Of a stretch of 14,864 nt of DNA, positions 12,479 to 14,864 are shown one piece after another. Under the pieces are notes generated by a model, which saw only the letters and a list, made by a program, of their open reading frames with translations, was not told where the DNA came from and ran no database searches. Numbering within the stretch: position 1 is the first letter of the stretch; each line of letters starts with the position of its first letter. Position numbers and translations under genes: made by a program. The stretch is taken from the NCBI GenBank assembly GCA_050010115.1, contig JBEKLQ010000102.1:1-14864 (forward strand). Direction: 5' to 3'. This stretch comes from JAKACA01 sp050010115. GTDB taxonomy: Bacteria > Actinomycetota > Acidimicrobiia > Acidimicrobiales > Bog-793.

Positions 12479-14136
12479 AAGCCCTGCATCACGTCCGAGC
12501 CAAGGCCGCTGAGCCGCTCGAGCAGCTCGGCAGTCTCGACGCCCTCGGCGACGACCCTGAACCCGAGGTCGCGCCCGAGCCCGATCGCCGCCCGAACGAC
12601 CGATTCGTCAGCCCCGCCGGACCGCAATCCGGACACCAGCCCGCGGTCGATCTTCACCTCGGTGATGGGCAGTCGGTGCAAGGAAGCGAGCGACGAATAC
12701 CCAACCCCGAATCTGGCGATCGACAGCCCAACTCCCAGAGCGCCGAGCCGCTCGAGCACCGCACCGATGCGGAGTGGATCGGAGACGATCGTCGCCTCGC
12801 TGATCTCGAGCTTGAGCATGCTCGCAGGAACCGAGAACCGCGCGAGGAGCTCACCCACGTCCTCCGGCAATCCAGAGTCGATGAGGTTCTTAGTCCACAG
12901 GTTCACCGACACCGGCACCTGACGCCCGCCATCGAGCCAGACGCGACACTGGCGCAAGGCCTCGCCGATGACGTACAGCGTGAGCGGCCGGACGAGTCCG
13001 GACCCTTCCGCGAGTGGGATCAGCTCATCGGGTTGGATCAGGCCGCGTTGGGGGTGCGGCCAACGGACCAGCGCTTCGACACCATCGAGGCGCCCAGTTC
13101 GCACGTCGATCTTCGGCTGGTAGTGGAGAGCGAGTGCGCCCGTTGCGATGGCGTGCCGAAGGTCCGCTGCCACGACTGGGTCAACGCCGGCCTCGGCCTC
13201 GGCTGCGCCCCGATAAGAAGCCGAGCCGGTCCGAGAGCCTTTGCTCCGGTACATCGCTCGATCGGCGCTGCGCATCAACTGATCGAGCGTTTCGCCGTCC
13301 TCGGGGAAGCGTGCCACTCCGAGGCTCGCTTCGATGCTCACCGGGAGCCCCTCCAGCTCGATGGGCGACTCGAGCGCCTTCTGGAGTCGGTCGAGCACAT
13401 CGAAGGGCGCATGGGTTGAAGACGCGTGGAAGGCAAAGGCGAATTCGTCGCCACCGACGCGAGCGCAGAGATCCTGCTCCGGGAGCGCCGCGACCGTGCG
13501 TCGTGCCACTTCCCGCAGCAACCGGTCCCCGTTAGCGTGGCCGAGCGTGTCGTTGACCTCTTTGAAGTGGTCGAGGTCCATGATCGCCAACTCGATGTGT
13601 GCGCCCTCGATCCGGGCGGCCTCGATGGCCGCTCCGGCATCGGCCAGGAAGGCAGCACGGTTCGGTAAACCGGTGAGGGAATCGTGCAGCACCTGATGGC
13701 GTAGCAAGCGTTCAGCTTCGTCGCGGGCCCGCTCGGCGGTCTTTCGGCCCGAGATGTCAAGGATCACGCCGTCCAGCCAGAGCGGCTCACCTTCCGGGCT
13801 ACGCACGACGCGACCGTGCTCGGAGACCCAGACGGTACTGCCGTCCGCATGCACCAGGCGGTATTCGAGAGAGTAGGAGGTGCGGTGTTCGATGACCTCG
13901 TCCTTGAGAACGCCCACGCGCTCCACGTCGTCGGGATATACCAGCGAGCCGAACGTCCTTAAGGCCGCGCCGAGGAAGTCGGTGGCGGAGTAACCCAGCA
14001 TCGTCTCGACATGGGCGCTTATGAAGTACATCCTCCACGGGTCGTTGCACTCGCTGCGGTAGACGATGCCCGGGATGTTGGCAACGACCGACCGGAATTG
14101 CGACTCGCCATCCTCGACCGGGCCGTTGTCGGGCAT
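12364..14136 (-). CDS. PAS-GGDEF-EAL c-di-GMP protein with degenerate EAL site
   Basis: This 590-residue protein has no membrane segment. A PAS sensor (about 12-130: FRSVVANIPGIVYRSE, GYSATDFLG, YRLVHADGSTVWV) leads to a GGDEF domain (150-300; MDLDHFKEVND at 186-196, GGDEF at 228-232) and an EAL domain (about 320-570). The GGDEF site is intact, but the upstream RxxD position is PEQD, so there is no feedback-inhibition site. In EAL, EALVRW (354-359), Asn412, Glu447, KID (495-497), VAEGVET (529-535) and QGF (551) are kept, but the metal-binding pair DDFGTGYSSL reads ARFGVGYSSL (Ala474, Arg475). Phosphodiesterase activity is therefore unlikely, and the domain may only bind c-di-GMP or regulate. 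The net role is probably synthesis controlled by PAS. It is convergent with the ATPase operon with only 43 bases between them. The ATG lacks a clear ribosome binding site. Confidence 0.95.
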   Translation of the reverse strand: MPDNGPVEDGESQFRSVVANIPGIVYRSECNDPWRMYFISAHVETMLGYSATDFLGAALRTFGSLVYPDDVERVGVLKDEVIEHRTSYSLEYRLVHADGSTVWVSEHGRVVRSPEGEPLWLDGVILDISGRKTAERARDEAERLLRHQVLHDSLTGLPNRAAFLADAGAAIEAARIEGAHIELAIMDLDHFKEVNDTLGHANGDRLLREVARRTVAALPEQDLCARVGGDEFAFAFHASSTHAPFDVLDRLQKALESPIELEGLPVSIEASLGVARFPEDGETLDQLMRSADRAMYRSKGSRTGSASYRGAAEAEAGVDPVVAADLRHAIATGALALHYQPKIDVRTGRLDGVEALVRWPHPQRGLIQPDELIPLAEGSGLVRPLTLYVIGEALRQCRVWLDGGRQVPVSVNLWTKNLIDSGLPEDVGELLARFSVPASMLKLEISEATIVSDPLRIGAVLERLGALGVGLSIARFGVGYSSLASLHRLPITEVKIDRGLVSGLRSGGADESVVRAAIGLGRDLGFRVVAEGVETAELLERLSGLGSDVMQGFYLCRPLPPAELEAWLDDRFGSEPTPEEQREPRSRSTG

Positions 14137-14359
14137 CGGGCGAAATCTTGGCAGAGAACTTGCGCGTGAGCCACTCGCATCGATCCTGTCGGAACATCGT
14201 TTCTGGCTGATCGGCGGTCAAAACGGATGGCGCCCAGCAGCACCCGCCAGGTCAGGCGGAACGACGATGGCGCTTCACCGCGCCCGAGCAGGAGCCCCCA
14301 GAACCGCGTCGGCACCAGGGCCGCCGCGCCCGACCCGAAGGCCGCGGCGTGTCAGGATC
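14137..14359. other. Upstream spacer of the PAS-GGDEF-EAL gene
   Basis: I find no convincing gene, promoter motif or hairpin in these bases. They separate the small membrane protein from the PAS-GGDEF-EAL gene on the same strand and presumably hold the latter's promoter. Confidence 0.5.
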
Positions 14360-14602
14360 TCAGCGCCGGGCGTGCCGACGGCGCGGACTGCCGGTCAATC
14401 CCACCACGAAGGCAATGACGACGAGCACGGCGCCGAGGGCGATGCCCGCGTAGCCACGGTGCGTGTGCTTGCCGACGACGTGAGCCGCGTACCCGGGGAA
14501 GAACGTCGGCAGCGAGTGCGCCGGCTGCGTGAGGTACAACACGCCAGCCGCGATGGCGGCAGCTCCGACGATGAGCAGGATTCCGACCAGGACAGCTCGC
14601 AC
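14360..14602 (-). CDS. Small two-helix membrane protein of unknown function
   Basis: An 80-residue protein starts at GTG 14600-14602 with a weak AGGG upstream. The first hydrophobic segment, about residues 3-24 (AVLVGILLIVGAAAIAAGVL), is followed by a polar loop with LTQPAHSLPTFFPGYAAHV and HTHRGYAG, then a second hydrophobic segment, about 52-69 (GIALGAVLVVIAFVVGLTG), and a basic RRRHARR tail. Arg-rich ends and an in-out-in profile suggest both termini are cytoplasmic. The PAHSLPTFFPG loop looks like a conserved element of small actinobacterial membrane proteins of unknown function, recalled from memory. It lies alone between the PAS-GGDEF-EAL gene and the partial gene at the right edge. Confidence 0.7.
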   Translation of the reverse strand: MRAVLVGILLIVGAAAIAAGVLYLTQPAHSLPTFFPGYAAHVVGKHTHRGYAGIALGAVLVVIAFVVGLTGSPRRRHARR

Positions 14603-14741
14603 GGGCTCACCCTACTCATCGGTGGGCTCACGCAGCAAGGTGTGCCGGCGACTCCGCTGGCGACTCTGCTGGCAGTGTGCGCGCCTGCCAAGAGGCTCAT
14701 CGGCCTCCGCTGCGGCCTTCGGACCGGCACGGACAGAACCG
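14603..14741. other. Spacer between right-edge gene and small membrane protein
   Basis: No gene is visible. A 12-base tandem pair (GGCGACTCCGCT at 14647-14658, GGCGACTCTGCT at 14659-14670) is the only structure seen. The promoter of the 80-residue protein should lie here. Confidence 0.4.
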
Positions 14742-14758
14742 GGCCGGCTGTGCCGGCC
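14742..14758 (-). terminator. Strong hairpin directly after the right-edge gene
   Basis: GGCCGGC (14742-14748) and GCCGGCC (14752-14758) form a perfect 7-bp stem with a 3-base loop, starting one base past the minus-strand stop at 14759-14761. No U-run follows (CGGTTCTG), as is common for hairpin terminators in high-GC organisms. Confidence 0.5.
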
Positions 14759-14864
14759 TCAGTGGCCGAAGACCAGCTTCTGCACGTCCGGCCAGGTGAA
14801 GTTCCGGTCGCTCGGCATGGCGCCGCAGTCGTTGACGAAGATCTCGGTGATCGACGGTGACCAC
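14759..14864 (-). CDS. C-terminal end of an unidentified protein, cut by the right edge
   Basis: The minus-strand frame enters from the right edge and reads WSPSITEIFVNDCGAMP, then SDRNFTWPDVQKLVFGH, and stops at TGA (14759-14761). These 34 residues are well-formed coding sequence with a plausible globular composition, and a terminator-like hairpin follows at once, which supports a real gene end. I do not recognise the family from this fragment. Confidence 0.6.
   Translation of the reverse strand, partial: WSPSITEIFVNDCGAMPSDRNFTWPDVQKLVFGH

Noticed and set aside
12289..13419. 376-codon plus-strand frame opposite the PAS-GGDEF-EAL gene
   Set aside because: The minus strand encodes intact GGDEF and EAL domains, so this frame is its shadow.
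14647..14670. 12-base tandem pair
   Set aside because: It is too short and imperfect to interpret beyond slippage.

Overview
This window is high-GC bacterial DNA with very tightly packed genes, overlapping ATGA/GTGA start-stop junctions and frequent GTG starts. That style, together with actinobacterial-looking proteins (an ISL3-type transposase and short V-type ATPase stalk subunits), suggests an actinomycete-like organism, possibly Acidimicrobiia. The taxonomic call is inference; no rRNA or tRNA gene is visible.

Bases 1 to about 4100 look like an accessory region, with all genes on the minus strand. It holds, left to right: an ISL3-family transposase that runs off the left edge and carries a -1 frameshift; a 44-codon scrap of an FkbM-type methyltransferase next to it; a stand-alone class III nucleotidyl cyclase gene that is much more AT-rich than its surroundings and lacks the usual transition-state Asn; a membrane-anchored GGDEF diguanylate cyclase whose stop codon lies in a 20-bp tandem repeat; and an uncharacterised 181-residue protein.

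Bases 4412 to 12320 are a complete plus-strand V/A-type ATPase operon in the order G/H-like stalk, C(d), I(a), K(c), F, E, A, B, D. All nine genes overlap or lie within about 20 bases, so they are almost certainly one transcript. A and B form the catalytic head, D, F and C the rotor axle and its socket, E and the first gene the peripheral stalk, and I and K the membrane motor. Subunits I (459 aa) and F (73 aa) are short for their families, and K has one obvious ion-binding Glu. After D there is a further ATGA-coupled start with a good ribosome binding site whose first residues resemble subunit F, but the frame soon enters the antisense of the next gene.

Bases 12364 to 14864 are minus strand again: a PAS-GGDEF-EAL c-di-GMP protein with an intact GGDEF motif but a damaged EAL site (the DDFG pair reads ARFG), a two-helix small membrane protein, and the C-terminal end of an unidentified protein with a strong hairpin right after its stop. 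The ATPase operon is therefore flanked by nucleotide second-messenger genes on both sides. I see no CRISPR array or intact mobile element.
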